From the NCBI RefSeq assembly GCF_001039355.2, contig NW_019775904.1:82328-135345 (forward strand): a stretch of 53,018 nucleotides of DNA, written 5' to 3'. The notes below the pieces were generated by a model. It was not told the DNA's origin. It did no database searches and saw nothing but the letters and a program-made list of their open reading frames with translations. Each line of letters begins with the position of its first letter. Positions within the stretch are counted from its first letter, which is position 1. This document shows, piece after piece, positions 25,701 to 37,490 of the stretch. Both the position numbers and the translations under genes were made by a program. Origin of the DNA: Lingula anatina. Taxonomy: Eukaryota; Brachiopoda; Lingulata; Lingulida; Lingulidae.

Positions 25701-26075
25701 TTACTGACGATAGCGGTATATGTGTCGGATGTTTATATAAGACAGTGGCGATAAAGATTTTGCTTACAAGAGGGGGAGGTTGAGTATAAAAACTGCTTCT
25801 CTTTGGCTGTCGAAAAAAACATAAATAGTAGACAAAGGAAAATTTCTTAAATTGAGTACAGTAAAGATGCGTGAAATACATATTGCCTGATTTAGTCCCG
25901 GTTTGTTAAGTACACGTTTTTATAACATTTGATTCTATTAATATTTAATTAGAAAGGAAGTGGGTGTGGGAAGGGGGATGCGGTGAAACTAAGGAGGGGA
26001 TATACAGCTTAATTCGATGTATGTCTTCCCTAGATCTGTTATTTCTAAAAGTTTTAAAATGCTATTTGGTCAAAT

Positions 26076-26120
<45 letters not shown>

Positions 26121-26974
26121 CTTTGCCTGGTGTCACGTAATCGGTCCGTTCTGACCGTGAACCATCCATCCTGACCGACTGTACACGCAGCAAATGCGTG
26201 TATGAACCGTTCCGTGAATGATCCGTTGTTATTCACCTTAGCATTGATGTGGCTTGTTCCGTTCTCACCTCATTATATATTTATATATTTATATATTTAC
26301 AATAGTGGGGATATTTCTACGTAAAATCCATGTCTTAATACAAAATTTGTAATTGATAATTTTGGTAGAGAATCAGCGTCAAATTACAGTTCGACGCTCG
26401 GATGAACCTGTGGATGAACTGTGGACGGGCCGTCGTTATTCAGCCGTTGACCCACTACGTGTATTATTGTCTTGAATTTACTTGGCTATATAATTGTGTG
26501 TTGATATGGCCACCTGAGAGAAATTGCAGCAGAGGCGAACAACTATACGATATGAATATTTCTAAAGCTCATGTTTGAACGTGCAGTATATTCTCAACAG
26601 TGTATGTCTATTACAGTCGATAGAGACGAACTGTGCACGCCAGAAGTCTCTCAGATTTGCCTGCGCTTTGTGCGCATGAGCAGAACGGATGGTTCACGCT
26701 CCGAACGATTCATGCCACACCTGAACTCCTTTAATCGGTATTTTCAAACCCTCTAAGATTTGATGTATTATTTACTTTTCCCCATTTACTTGTGCATTTG
26801 TCAGATTTTTAAATATATCTCACCAAAGTAGTGCCCCAGTATCGGCAGATGAGGAGGTCCTGGCGGCATTTTGTACTGCTTCCGCTGTAGATATGACATC
26901 ACCAACAGAAATACTATGATTCCAACCAAGGCAGTTTTCACAGGAAGCCAATTAATTATAGCTGTATCCATCAT
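20815..26974 (-). CDS. Cytochrome P450-3, CYP2-clan, 11 exons
   Basis: Minus-strand exons, 5' to 3': 26974-26824, 25232-25152, 24935-24831, 24546-24453, 23955-23800, 23124-22913, 22709-22581, 22076-21975, 21784-21650, 21327-21104 and 20940-20815 (stop TGA). Every exon length matches P450-2, giving 504 aa with no stop or frameshift. Motifs: membrane anchor, KMPPGPP, C-helix WRLQR, ExxR at 366-369, PERF, and FGRGKRKCVG with Cys449. The I-helix motif is AATVTT: the usual Gly311 is Ala, the acid position 313 is Val, Thr314 is kept, and Asp317 is present. A product in the ER membrane is expected. It is the parent, or closest sister, of the truncated P450-4. Two start codons (26974, 26971) are adjacent. 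Confidence 0.9.
26040..26760. repeat. (CT)n microsatellite and inverted-repeat-rich stretch in P450-3 intron 1
   Basis: A (CT)n tract at 26080-26118 is followed by several related motifs in both orientations, for example GAACCGTTCCGTGAATGATC, GTGAACCATCC and GGATGGTTCACGCTCCGAAC. This suggests a degenerate fold-back element. No coding potential is evident. Confidence 0.45.
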
Positions 26975-27559
26975 CCTAAAAGCGTACATGTAAACTGTAT
27001 AGTTGCCATCTTAATTACATCTGGTAAAAGCATGTTCCTTAAAACTGTAATTATACCTTCTGTGGAGACATATTTCATTATTTCAAAAAATAATTTTAAG
27101 AATAATATTTTATCCTACTTCTAACCAAAGTAAATGAAGTGTAGTCCCAATACACGAAACATTAATTTACAAACCAATAATTCTTTAATTAAATATTAAA
27201 GTAAAGGACTTTTCTCGCACATGAACAGATGTAGGGTACATTTGTCATCTTTAAAAGTTGTTTTAAAGTCGGTAAAAGTTGTTACTACTGTCTACCCTGT
27301 ACAAGCACCAATGCTTTGGTAGCGAAGGGTTTCCTTAGGCTTTCAACCATGGCATGGTCATATTCATGGTTGCACAAAGGAAATCATATTGAGCCAGTTT
27401 GACTGGCGGTGAAAAATACATTGCAGAGCATGCCCGTTTGCAAAATAGCCAGCATGAGACCACCGAGATTGTTTAACCTGCACTGTATAAGAAAGACGCC
27501 GTAGTCTTGTCACGTACATCAACTGTAAACGGCCTATTAAATTACGTCTTATTAAGGTT
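26975..27559. other. 5' flank of P450-3, no further gene recognised
   Basis: It should contain the promoter and any non-coding first exon of P450-3. A plausible acceptor ends at 26976, directly before the ATG. I see no clear TATA box. Confidence 0.4.
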
Positions 27560-28372
27560 ATAGCGCCCGTCAAATTTGGTAGCACATATAAATAACATTG
27601 TTAAGTGTGCAAATCAGACATGCGCAGCTATTAGGCGAGTGTTTGACGGAAATAGGAACCCACGGTTAATGCGGCCTCTTTTTGGTTCTTTTAGTACGTT
27701 CAAAGCTTGAGTTTAGTTCTGTATCTTGGGATCACATAGAAAAAAGTAGAAAGGGTGCAGCGACCTGCCACAATATTCTAGATAACCAAATGAATTATAA
27801 AGACAGACTGCTTGTTTTAAACATGCTGCCGTAAGCTTATAGAAGAGAAATTTTAGATGTTGCCTTCCTGCATAGTTATTTAATTGGCAGGGCTGACCTT
27901 GATCATACGACGTATTAATATTTCAGAGAAAGAAGGGGAGATCTGTTAATCTTCCATAGAGCTTTCTTCTATAGAAGCCGGTCTTATTTTAATCGTATTG
28001 GTCTCATCTGGAACGACCTTCCCATTTGGACACGTTCAGGGGTTGGCAGATCAATGTTTAGACGATCCGTCAGAGAGCACTGTGGTGCTCTTCTGGCGGA
28101 GCGCTTTGACCCCGAGAACGTTTGTGCTTGGGAGAGTCATTGCAGATGAACACAATCTCGCTATTAGTACAAAGTAGATATTTTTTTACTTTTTGTTTAT
28201 TTTTTAGGGGGTGTTCATTCATGAGTCATTGACCCTTTAGGCAAATCCTTTTGGATACAATTCTATTTTTGCATTATTTTAAAGTGATGCCGTACTATTA
28301 TTTGTCAGTTGTTTTAATTATGTACTTTTAAAGCTCTTGTATATAATCTTGTACTCAATAAAGTCATTCAAA
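27560..28372 (+). mobile_element. Non-LTR retrotransposon 3' end (RT C-terminus), degenerate
   Basis: Three plus-strand frames carry the typical C-terminal RT region. HINNIVKCANQTCAAIRRVF is followed by a RPLFGSF block, and VRSKLEFSSVSWDHIEK follows in another frame. NYKDRLLVLNMLP then leads to AYRREILDVAFLHSYL, with a stop between them. The last piece is FYRSRSYFNRIGLIWNDLP, running to a TGA at about 28150. A 3' UTR ends with AATAAA near 28358 and an A-rich tail. It is a 5'-truncated dead copy of a CR1/Jockey/L2-like LINE. Confidence 0.8.
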
Positions 28373-28494
28373 TCAAAAAGACATAAATGTGTAAAGGTTA
28401 TCAGTTCGTGTTCTCGCCAAAACCCCTCTTGCTATTATGATTCATTTGTTGACTGGCACATTTGATGGTGGGCTATCCTTTCGATAGGTTCCCA

Positions 28495-28985
28495 GTTTAT
28501 TTAAGCTTTTCTAGTGAAAGAACCACAGTATACACAAACGTGGAGCAATAGTAGAGTTTTCTGCTACTCTTCAATTAAAAAAATTACAATATGTAAATTG
28601 ATATATATCCCTATAATATAATGACTACAACTCCGTATTCGACTGAACTATAGAGCAACACGATACAATGCCTCAATGTCAGTTTTGCACCTTTTCTAAA
28701 ATATTGGATATAACAAAGCGTGCAGCTTTACATAATCGACATTTATATATTCACCATTTTGAAAATCCTCACCTGTGCTTCATGCCAAGATTCTATTATC
28801 ACCAGGCAGTACTAATGTTTTAATTCGACCTCTCCTTATCCCTTTTGTTCTCACTTGCCAGTCTTAAATATGTATTGCGCAATATGGCTGCGCCTGCAAT
28901 ACATGACCTAAATTGCACAATGGCAACGTACGTGTTGGTATTTTAATTGTTAACCGGTTTCAGAATTTAAAAATAGCATAAAGTG
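28495..28985. repeat. Diverged repeat segment, copy 2 (paralogue of 9735-10430)
   Basis: It shares ordered blocks with 9735-10430 but lacks the 174-bp inverted-repeat insertion, so it shows the pre-insertion state. No coding sequence is seen. Confidence 0.65.
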
Positions 28986-30904
28986 TTGGAAATGCTGCTT
29001 ATATAAGTGATAAAAGAGGCATTGCTGTATATTATATGCATAACAGGCAATTCCAATAACTATTTTTAAAAAACCGTCTTTAGAAACATATGGCAGAAAG
29101 TAAAAGAAAGCTGCAAAATAAGTCCGTTTTTTTAAATATTTAGTCTTATTTAGAGGATATCAACTTTTTTATCTACATTCCTTATGATAAGTTGTAAGCC
29201 ATGATTATTAACGCTCAGAAACTGCTTATTCGACATTCAACAGATGCGGCAGATGGTGTCATCTCCAGGGAGTGCATTTGGCACTCGAGCACTGTAAGTG
29301 GAAGCCTGCTATGCCACTGTTTATCTTGCATTAAGAAAATGTCAACTGGCCAACAAAACTGAGTAAAGCCAATTAAGCTTGCCTTTTTTACAATATGATA
29401 CGGACGGGGCATTGGTAATTTTTCAGAATTCAAGATGGCCGTCAATTTTGTTATATGAATAGCAAGAGCCCTACGTTTATATCAAAGATATATTCTTCAC
29501 TCTGTTGTTCATCATTGCATGTTTATGTATACAGCCATGTGAAATGCGATAACGTATTACATTTTTGCAAGTCATTTACACACAAACACACCCACACCCA
29601 CCAACACCCACACCCACACACACACACACACACACACACCCAATCCCCCCCCCCCCACACACACACAGAAATGGCCTCCAAAACATTATGGGAAGGGCAA
29701 ATAGAAATAAAAAAAGACTTTTAATAAATTAATAATCTATATCAAGTAAAACAATACATCTGCAGTCAAGACAAAAAAATAATAATAAAAAAAATATTTG
29801 GATAAATCATACAATAGCGAAAAGCAATATGCCTAATGCTACTGTATGATCAAAAAAAATATTAATATCTCAGTCCTTACAATGAGTCTTTCATTCAAAA
29901 TCAAATATTACGTTGTGGATGGTTATGAAATGGATTATCTCGTATTCTAGTATGTGTAAACGTAATGAACAGTTCGAAATTATAAACAGCGGTCAAATCG
30001 TTTTTCTTAGGATTGGATAATTCTTATCCTTTTATATTAGTTTTTTATCTTCACTTTCTTCACATGTTCGTTGCTTTATTATGGATTTTGTAATCAATAA
30101 TCAATACCCAGGCAGTGACATATATACCCAGCTGATGGGGCTTATGAGATGAGTTATTCTTGACAACGTGGCATAGTTCGGGGATATGCGAGGGCTGCCC
30201 ATCGACATCATGTAGACGAAATGTTGTTTCTTTGCCAATATATAATGACAGTAAATGTTCACTCTGAGGTGATAAAAAATGTAAGCATATTTCTATAGGT
30301 AGGGGGTTGTAATTTTTCATTGTGATGACTAACCAACTGTGAAATGAATTGGAGTGTGCAATGCAAAGGGGAACCAACCTGATAAAACGTGGACCAACTC
30401 CCCCAACTTATTTAAGAAGAATGGGACAATATCCCACATAACACAATTGTTATCCGTGTTGAAGGCTTGTCACGCCGTCTACAGGGAGATAATTGCAGTA
30501 CACGGTAGACGCACACGATGTTAGGCACGTGATCTTTAACGAGCACACCCTAATGCTAATAGTGTGTGAATTTGGTGACATTTGATGGCGTCCTTTTAAT
30601 TTTTAAATAAAATATATAAAATAAATTAAAATAGACATTTCTTTACATCTGTAGACGTCACAGTGAAACAGTGGATTTGAGGGGATACCTCTTTTAAATT
30701 TTTCTAAATGGTATAAAATGTGTATATTTTCACCACTATTTTGTATTTTTTTTTAACAATTAATCATGTTAGACACGGTGTCTGTAATAAAAACACTATT
30801 TCTAACAATTTACAGCTGTGAGGTGATCATTTGTAAATAAAATTACATTGAAATGGGGGTGGGACAACCTTTTTGACCAATGTTGTATATATATCATCTG
30901 TTGA
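28986..30904. other. Intergenic between P450-3 and the truncated P450-4
   Basis: The stretch holds a CA-rich microsatellite (29578-29668, with a C-run) and several A-rich tracts. A 105-codon minus-strand ORF at 30060-30377 has no recognisable domain. I see no gene I can support. Confidence 0.5.
29578..29668. repeat. (CA)n/(CCCACA)n microsatellite with C-run
   Basis: A compound repeat: CACACC and CCCACA variants, then a (CA)n core, then a C-run and a second short CA block. Confidence 0.85.
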
Positions 30905-31012
30905 TATTGCTTTATTTTATTTGAATATCTGAGCTACTTCTATAACATCTAAAACATAGTACCACTGACGGACAATTTCAACATCGTTACACCCACCAGT
31001 GCTTTAGGCTAT

Positions 31013-32285
31013 GTACTAGGGCTGCGTACCGTAAATATCGTCCTGCAAAGTGAAATCGGAGCCATCTTTGATATGAGATCCTCAGTCTCACGAGGCATCA
31101 CGACAGCGTGGCTGATCCAGGGTTGTGATTGGTCAACAAACTCAAAAGCAGGTCAGAGGTCAGTCACTTTTCCATTTTTGCCGCGTAAGTTTAAAGGCTC
31201 CGGGCTGAGCGGAGTTAATTTGTCAAAGTGTTCACGTCATATTAAACGTACCATTTTCAACACTTAATTGCCACTCAAAATGCGGGAAATGGCATTTAAG
31301 ACGGTTACAAATTTCAAAACTTTCCTTGGGAGCATAATATATTACATATGTTTTCATTCCGAGGTACAACGGTATATTTTACCATCTGTCTTTGCCAAGT
31401 GGTAAATTAACAATGTATCAGTTTACATATTTCTTTTATTACTGTCTGGGGAATACAATAATTACTGCTCCAAACATACTCTTATTTGAAAATTAAATAC
31501 TTAATAAGTTGAATACATCACTTTTCCATATTTGAAAATTGGTATTTATGTTAGGTTTGTGAAATACAACTGTACAGTAATGCACTGTACATGTATAGGT
31601 TTTAGTTGATATTCTACATGCTTTTCAATATTTAAAGCACTTCTTTACAAAGCCCTTGTCCATATTATATAAATGCATAAACGTTATCCGCGCTGTTGGT
31701 AATGTGTGACTTCATACCTGAATAACAAGTAACAAGTAAAGGGGTCGTTTTAAACGATAACCCCAACGCCGGGAATGCTGAGAAAAATGCAAAAGTGACA
31801 ATAATTTTAAATTCGTACGGTGGTGCAATAGACTACAGTTCAGCATAACTTAGGGAAAAATGGTATTTTTATAGCTTTTACTCTTTGTCTCACAAAACTC
31901 TCTACTTCTCGTGTATTGTTAACCAACCATTTACTTAACCCCAAAATGGATCGCTTGATTTCATGTTAATTCGTGAAACCTGGGGTTTTTCCAGTTGCCT
32001 TACTCCAGTGTATATTTAAAACTGGTTTTGCCTATACAATACACTGTATCATTGTAGTTATTTTTACAATGCCAAGCAGTTCTGCCTTTAAAAATTCGAC
32101 TCGACAAGAAATGCTGCAGTAGCTTTACGCGGTTGTCCATAATGTGACCTCGCGCATGCTCAGTGCATTTTGGTAATTTGTCAATTCAGAACTAGGGTTC
32201 TTAAAATATCAAACGAGGAACAACATGTATATACAAAACCATCATATTACTAACTAGTGGATACAATAGTTCTTAAATGTCTTGC
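31013..32285. mobile_element. 1.27-kb insertion in the P450-4 3' flank, unclassified
   Basis: This DNA is absent from the corresponding place in the P450-3 copy (between about 20622 and 20690). It includes a sequence related to 8630-8960 (31345-31660). No transposase or clear terminal repeats were found, so it may be composite. Confidence 0.45.
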
Positions 32286-32423
32286 GATTAACTGCCCACA
32301 CCCTAAAGGTTAATAATGCATGCTTTGTTTAATGCGGTCCTCTACGCCTCTTGATCCATGCAATATATTTAAATAGCGGTCCAAATATTGCTTGAGTCAT
32401 TTAAACCACCTTGATGTAAATTG

Positions 32424-35400
32424 TCATCCCCTTTTTTGTACAATTATCTTCTGAGGAAAGGGAGTGTTGTTTAGTTCAAACATCATAGGCTCGAAGTCAG
32501 GTTGGACATCTGGTGGAAAGCTTACGCTAAACCGACGAAAAAACAATGCCTGGAAAAGAATCTAATCACTATTCATACCTGCACATGTACATGTATATGT
32601 AAGTAGTGCACACACGATATTCCTAAATATGAATAACATGTAATATTCATTAAGGCTATCTGACACATTTGAAAGAACAAAAATCAAAACGAAAGAACAC
32701 GTACCATGATCATCATGATTTCTGCCATGGCAAGTGCTTCTCCCACACATTTCCTCTTGCCACTGCTGAACGGCAGCCATGTCTTTTTATCCAATTTTTT
32801 CAAGCTGCCATCTTTGTCCAAAAACCTCTCTGGCATGAACGTCTCCGGCGATACCCAGTTTTTCGGGTCATGGTGGATTGCCCATATGTTGGGATAGACA
32901 AGAGTGTCTTTTGGGATATCGTATCCACCTAAATGATGATGAATAAAAAGGTGTAGCGTCATACTATCAGTGCATTGCCAACAACCTCAAACTAGCTAAA
33001 GAGATAAGTATTTAATATGGACAGTATGATGAATTTTCAGATTGCCATTCAATAAAAAGAAATTGTTTCACGAGAAAAAGTAGGTACCATGTAAACAAAA
33101 GCTGAAGTTGCTGTGGAATTCAAATTCATGCCATCGATATAGGCCTTAAAATTCATATTATCGCCTGTTTTAGTTGGATGGGGAAGATTAATTATATATT
33201 GATAATGACAGATAATTCAATAACCTAAGTTTTATATGCGAGCAAGACAAATTGGTATCTCACCTAATTTGGTGTCACAAAGTGTTTTATGTTTGAAAGC
33301 CACTGGGGTTGCAGGGCGCATGCGCATTACTTCTCTTAGAACAGCTTCACAGTAAGTCATCTTACTTCTGCAGTGACGAAGATCGCCCGAATGGTTTTCT
33401 GTTTGTCATATGTCAAAAAAGGCTATTTTTGAAAATGCAACAATCGGATGAAGGACATAAACATAATGACTATATGCATTAATAGTGCAGGCCTCATACA
33501 GCCGCTCGTTTTCTAGAACTGTGAAACATGTACATGTATTTGTGACCAATAAGATGCACATGTAACTGTAACTGAAATAAAGACAAGAAAGATGCTTTTA
33601 CAATGTACCTAAGTCGTCTAACTCCTTGTGAATCTTTGTCTGGACTTTTCGATTGTCTGCTACATACATTACCATCCACTTCAATGTGTCGGATGCAGTC
33701 ACGGTTCCAGCTACGGGAGATATATGTCTGCTTAATACTCATCGGATGCATTGTAGTAAAAAACAAGTTTCATATTGAGCATTGCACAACAACACTTAGT
33801 GTACTTTGTACAGAAAAATACAGACTTTACATTTATTATGGAAAATTTCAGTTTCGAAGGTAACCATAGGTAACAGTGCGTTAAAAAAAATCCGATTTCA
33901 TATAAGATATATGAACGGAAAAGCGTGTTGTCAGGTGTATCGTTACCAATTAACTGACTACACTGTCTGTTGCGCTGCTGCATTATGTAATATGCAGTGA
34001 TTTAATTTGGTGGTGCTCCTTTGAGCGGGTCAGAGCTAGGCTTTGGCAAAGCATGGTTCTGTCAAAAAAGTATACATTTGTCGGCAACTACTGAATAGAA
34101 GAATCTGAAATTTTGCATGCAAGCGGTCGGTTTTGCAGTTCGTAAAATGAGCCTAGTATTGCTTTACAATTATATCAATCTGTGGCAGAATGGCGCGAAA
34201 ATGACAGACATTGCCAGACAGATCATAGCGCCAAATGGAACGGTCCGCACAGTTTTATAAAGCAATGCCCAGACTGATGTGCCTACACAGAGGTCACATA
34301 CAATGTATAGAAATCCCACCACCAGGGTAAAGGACCCATTGTCTTTCGGGATACGCAGCTGCAACTGAACAAAAACCAATCAGTCCATTTAGAATGAGGG
34401 ACAAATTGCCACCAAAACGCGCATTCCAAGGCCCTTAGCGAACACCAAAATGGTTTTAGCAGGTAAGAATACTAAACAACCTCCGAGGTACCCACTGGAA
34501 ACAGCAAAACATCGCCGTCTGTTTCTCTAATGAATTGGGGACCATGACCGTTTCTGGGTAGATCACTGAAACCGCGTGGCTTTCTTTATTGAGGTCCGAT
34601 TTCACCTGCACCACCCAACTAGTCAAAACAGAGTTTACAGACATTACAGGACGATGCGTGTGCCGCGTCTTAAGTGATTAGGGCATTGACAGCGTCAGTA
34701 TTTGAAGTGTATACAACATTGGTGCCAAAACACCAATGGTAGTCATTGACGAAAACCTGCACCAGATCAAATAAAGGAATAATCTGGGAAACAATTGACT
34801 ATCATTTGATAGGGGGAACCTTAGGAACAATTTTAAGGTTGCATGGTGAGATTGTCGGTCGACACAGAGAACTTTTAATTGCACATAACTTACAGAACCA
34901 AGGGAATGGGCAGCTACCTTAGTCATCAAAATCGCGATATTTGAACCACATAGACAACGTTTGGGTAGGCCATTACTCGACGAATCAACAGCCTACATCT
35001 TCTACAACAAAACTGTTTTGACCGATGCCTGGAATGTTATTGAACTCTAAAAAACATTTCCCAAGTAATGCCTTGTCCCTTGAGGGTGCTGGTAGCAGCC
35101 AGAAAGGACAGGTGTAACAGCGACCGTTGCTATGACTAGACACTGACATGAGGGTCATTAGTGGAGCGTGTAACTCTTTTACAGACGATAATTTGGAAAA
35201 TATGGAGATCCAAAATATCTCTTTTAATGGACGTTGTTTGCTTCACTGGCAAATTCAACCAATGAACTGATGTCACTATGAGATCAGAGAGAAAATAAAA
35301 AGTTATTAAAACACGATTTTAATCCTTATTTTCATTTATCAGTCAGCAAAATAGGAAAAAAACTGATGAAAAATGTTTTGGAAAAAAATTCCATATTAAA

Positions 35401-36079
35401 TGTCAAGTCTGTATATATCCTTCCCGTCAAAATCTACCACATGTTTGATATAGAAGTAATAAGAAGCGTCGAAGTAAAATTACCCGTGGTGTTCCTCATT
35501 CTTTCTCCCTGTAATGTTGTTTAAAAGTGGAGGATACAAAATAAAATACACTAATGCTATGGACAATATAAACGTTTTGAGGCTTTTTTTCCTGCAAGAA
35601 AAACAGATTATGACACTGCGCGGAGGTTTGGGACATACACTGTATAACCTTTACCTCTGAATATGTGAAACATACTTTATCTTACTCTTTCGAAAATATT
35701 GAATAGCTCAAATTTTGTTAACTATCTAGAGACCCGTGTGATAACAGGAGCTACAGTGATATTGCGATTCCTTTTTAATTATAGAATGAACATCAACTGT
35801 GTCGTCTGAAATACGTTCACATGTAAAAAGCAACTGCGTTATACTTGGGAGTATGGTTATGTGATACCTTATCTATTCGACAAAGTACCAAATATCATCA
35901 GAAATACTGTATTAAGAGTGCACGTGTGCTGTCTCAGAAATCAACCCTACCAATATTTATGTCCAATAAGGTGAGCATGATTCTAGTGTCAGAAAGCGCC
36001 TCCTTGGCGTTGTCATCGCTTTCAGGTGTCAGCTCCTCCTTCAGTAGCAAAAATTGGTCCATTATGTCTCTTGCGTCAC
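32424..36079 (-). pseudogene. Truncated cytochrome P450-4 (exons 7-11 only)
   Basis: Minus-strand exons matching P450-3: exon 7 36079-35951, exon 8 33710-33609, exon 9 33398-33264, exon 10 32928-32705 and exon 11 32549-32424 (stop TGA). Lengths are identical (129, 102, 135, 224, 126) and all splice dinucleotides are kept. No stop or frameshift is seen. Exons 1-6 are absent, because the duplication ends just upstream of exon 7. The retained part has AGTVTA (I-helix), EVMR, PERF and FSSGKRKCVG with the haem Cys. A proline in the ADNP box is Arg, and the usual ALAR reads ALAM. Without the N-terminal half it cannot be a P450 by itself. Splicing onto an upstream exon cannot be excluded. Confidence 0.85.
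33821..35411 (+). mobile_element. Tc1-like transposon, family 2, copy 2 (1591 bp, degenerate)
   Basis: Its TA-flanked terminal inverted repeats begin CAGACTTTACATTTATTATG and end with the complement of CAGACTTGACATTTAATATG. Plus-strand transposase remnants include WQNGAKMTDIARQII with APNGTVRTVL near 34185-34255. The homologous intron of P450-3 (around 22138-22145) lacks it, so it inserted into the exon 7/8 intron of P450-4 after the duplication, or was lost from P450-3. Confidence 0.85.
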
Positions 36080-36110
36080 CTTTGAAATAAATGATCATAA
36101 TTTAGTGATC

Positions 36111-37490
36111 AACTCAACTCTCGGGGTCACAAGCTCGGCCTGCGAGATTTGAAGTTGGCATTCCATTTTCTCTACTTCTATGGTTTAGTTATATACCGGT
36201 ATATATCGTGTTATTTTCTGTACGGCTCGCTGTGCTAGAGAATAACGTTTGATGTAAAGTTTTGTTATAATCCTATCGAGAAATATGCATATGATGTGGT
36301 TATTAGTAACACGTTTGTTTGAATAAAATCAGCATCTTCTTTTATTCTAAGTTTGATGCATTTCATATCTTTTCAAAAATGGGTTCTGACGTTATTCAAA
36401 TTGAGCACAAATTTTGCATAAAATTAGATCGCAAAGCATTTTTAGTGTATTTACAAGCGGGAAGAGATTTGATTAATTGAAGGTTACATCTATCTAGCAA
36501 TTATGATTAAGGCCCTATTTCCAAAGCAATGATGATACATGTACAACCGGGTAAGTGACGAATTATACTGTAGATATATACATGTATTCACCATCCGGTC
36601 GAACAGTTTATAATAATAATAATAATAATAAAAATAATAAATAAATAAATAAATAAAAACTTAAAAATATTTTTAAAAAAATTAAATCATGTAAAATTTA
36701 ACAAATAAACAGGGCCTGTCAACAAATAAACAGGGCCTGTCAACAACTTGCACAACTACTGTATACATTTGTCGCTGAAACCATTTTTTGCACAACACAT
36801 ATTTCTCAGCCATGAATTTTGTGTCAAAGCTAGGCAACATCATTATAGATAGAATTCACCCCATAAAAATGACGAAAACAGGAAAAGTCGAGATATATTT
36901 ATTTGAATACCTATTTTATTATTCTAATTTATTTATCATTATTTATTTATTTATTTATTTTTATTTTTTATTTTTTTGCTTATAATGATGACAATCCAGC
37001 AAAATTAGTTTCTGAAGTCTACTGTATTTCAATTTATATGCAAATATTATTTTTCGGCAATTGAACTACCGCTGAAATGTTGAAAATAAACTTTAATTAA
37101 TGAATAATCTAAATATACATAATTATTGTTTTTGTTAAAGGACATTTCTTCATGCATATATCTTTTATCAGATTAAAACCAAGCCCATGCTGAAAAATAT
37201 GTAAAATAACTCTTGAATAAATTTGCCTCACCAATAAAAAAAAGCATGATAAAGTATATGAAGCTTAACACATAAAATATTACTTTTTCTGCCCTTGGTA
37301 TAGGCCTTTGTATATGGTAAGTCTAAGTTAGCAAAAATTTATAGATTATAAATAATAACACTTTCTATAACGTAAAGTCTGCCGTATCTGACTCTGCTTT
37401 CTGTCTCTGCCTGTCCCGCTAAACATTTCTAAAGACAATTAATTGCAATTACAATGCTCTAAAATCAGAACGCTATTTGATTGAAACACA
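36111..37490. other. 3' flank of methyltransferase gene A; start of duplicated block 1
   Basis: From about 36185 the sequence matches 44266-45610 (for example the GTTATTTTCTGTACGGCTCG segment). Microsatellites (AAT)n/(AAAT)n at 36608-36660 and (ATTT)n at 36935-36968 are included. No coding exon is seen. Confidence 0.6.

Larger units (their letters stand above)
30905..36110. repeat. Segmental duplicate of 20500-22735
   Basis: It begins with the duplicated poly(A) region and ends abruptly about 30 bp upstream of exon 7, near 36108, where similarity to P450-3 intron 6 stops. Two insertions expand it from 2.2 to 5.2 kb: 31013-32285 (unclassified) and 33821-35411 (Tc1-like). Confidence 0.85.

Noticed and set aside
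30060-30377. 105-codon minus-strand ORF as a gene
   Set aside because: No recognisable family, signal or paralogue in the window; length alone in AT-rich DNA is not enough.
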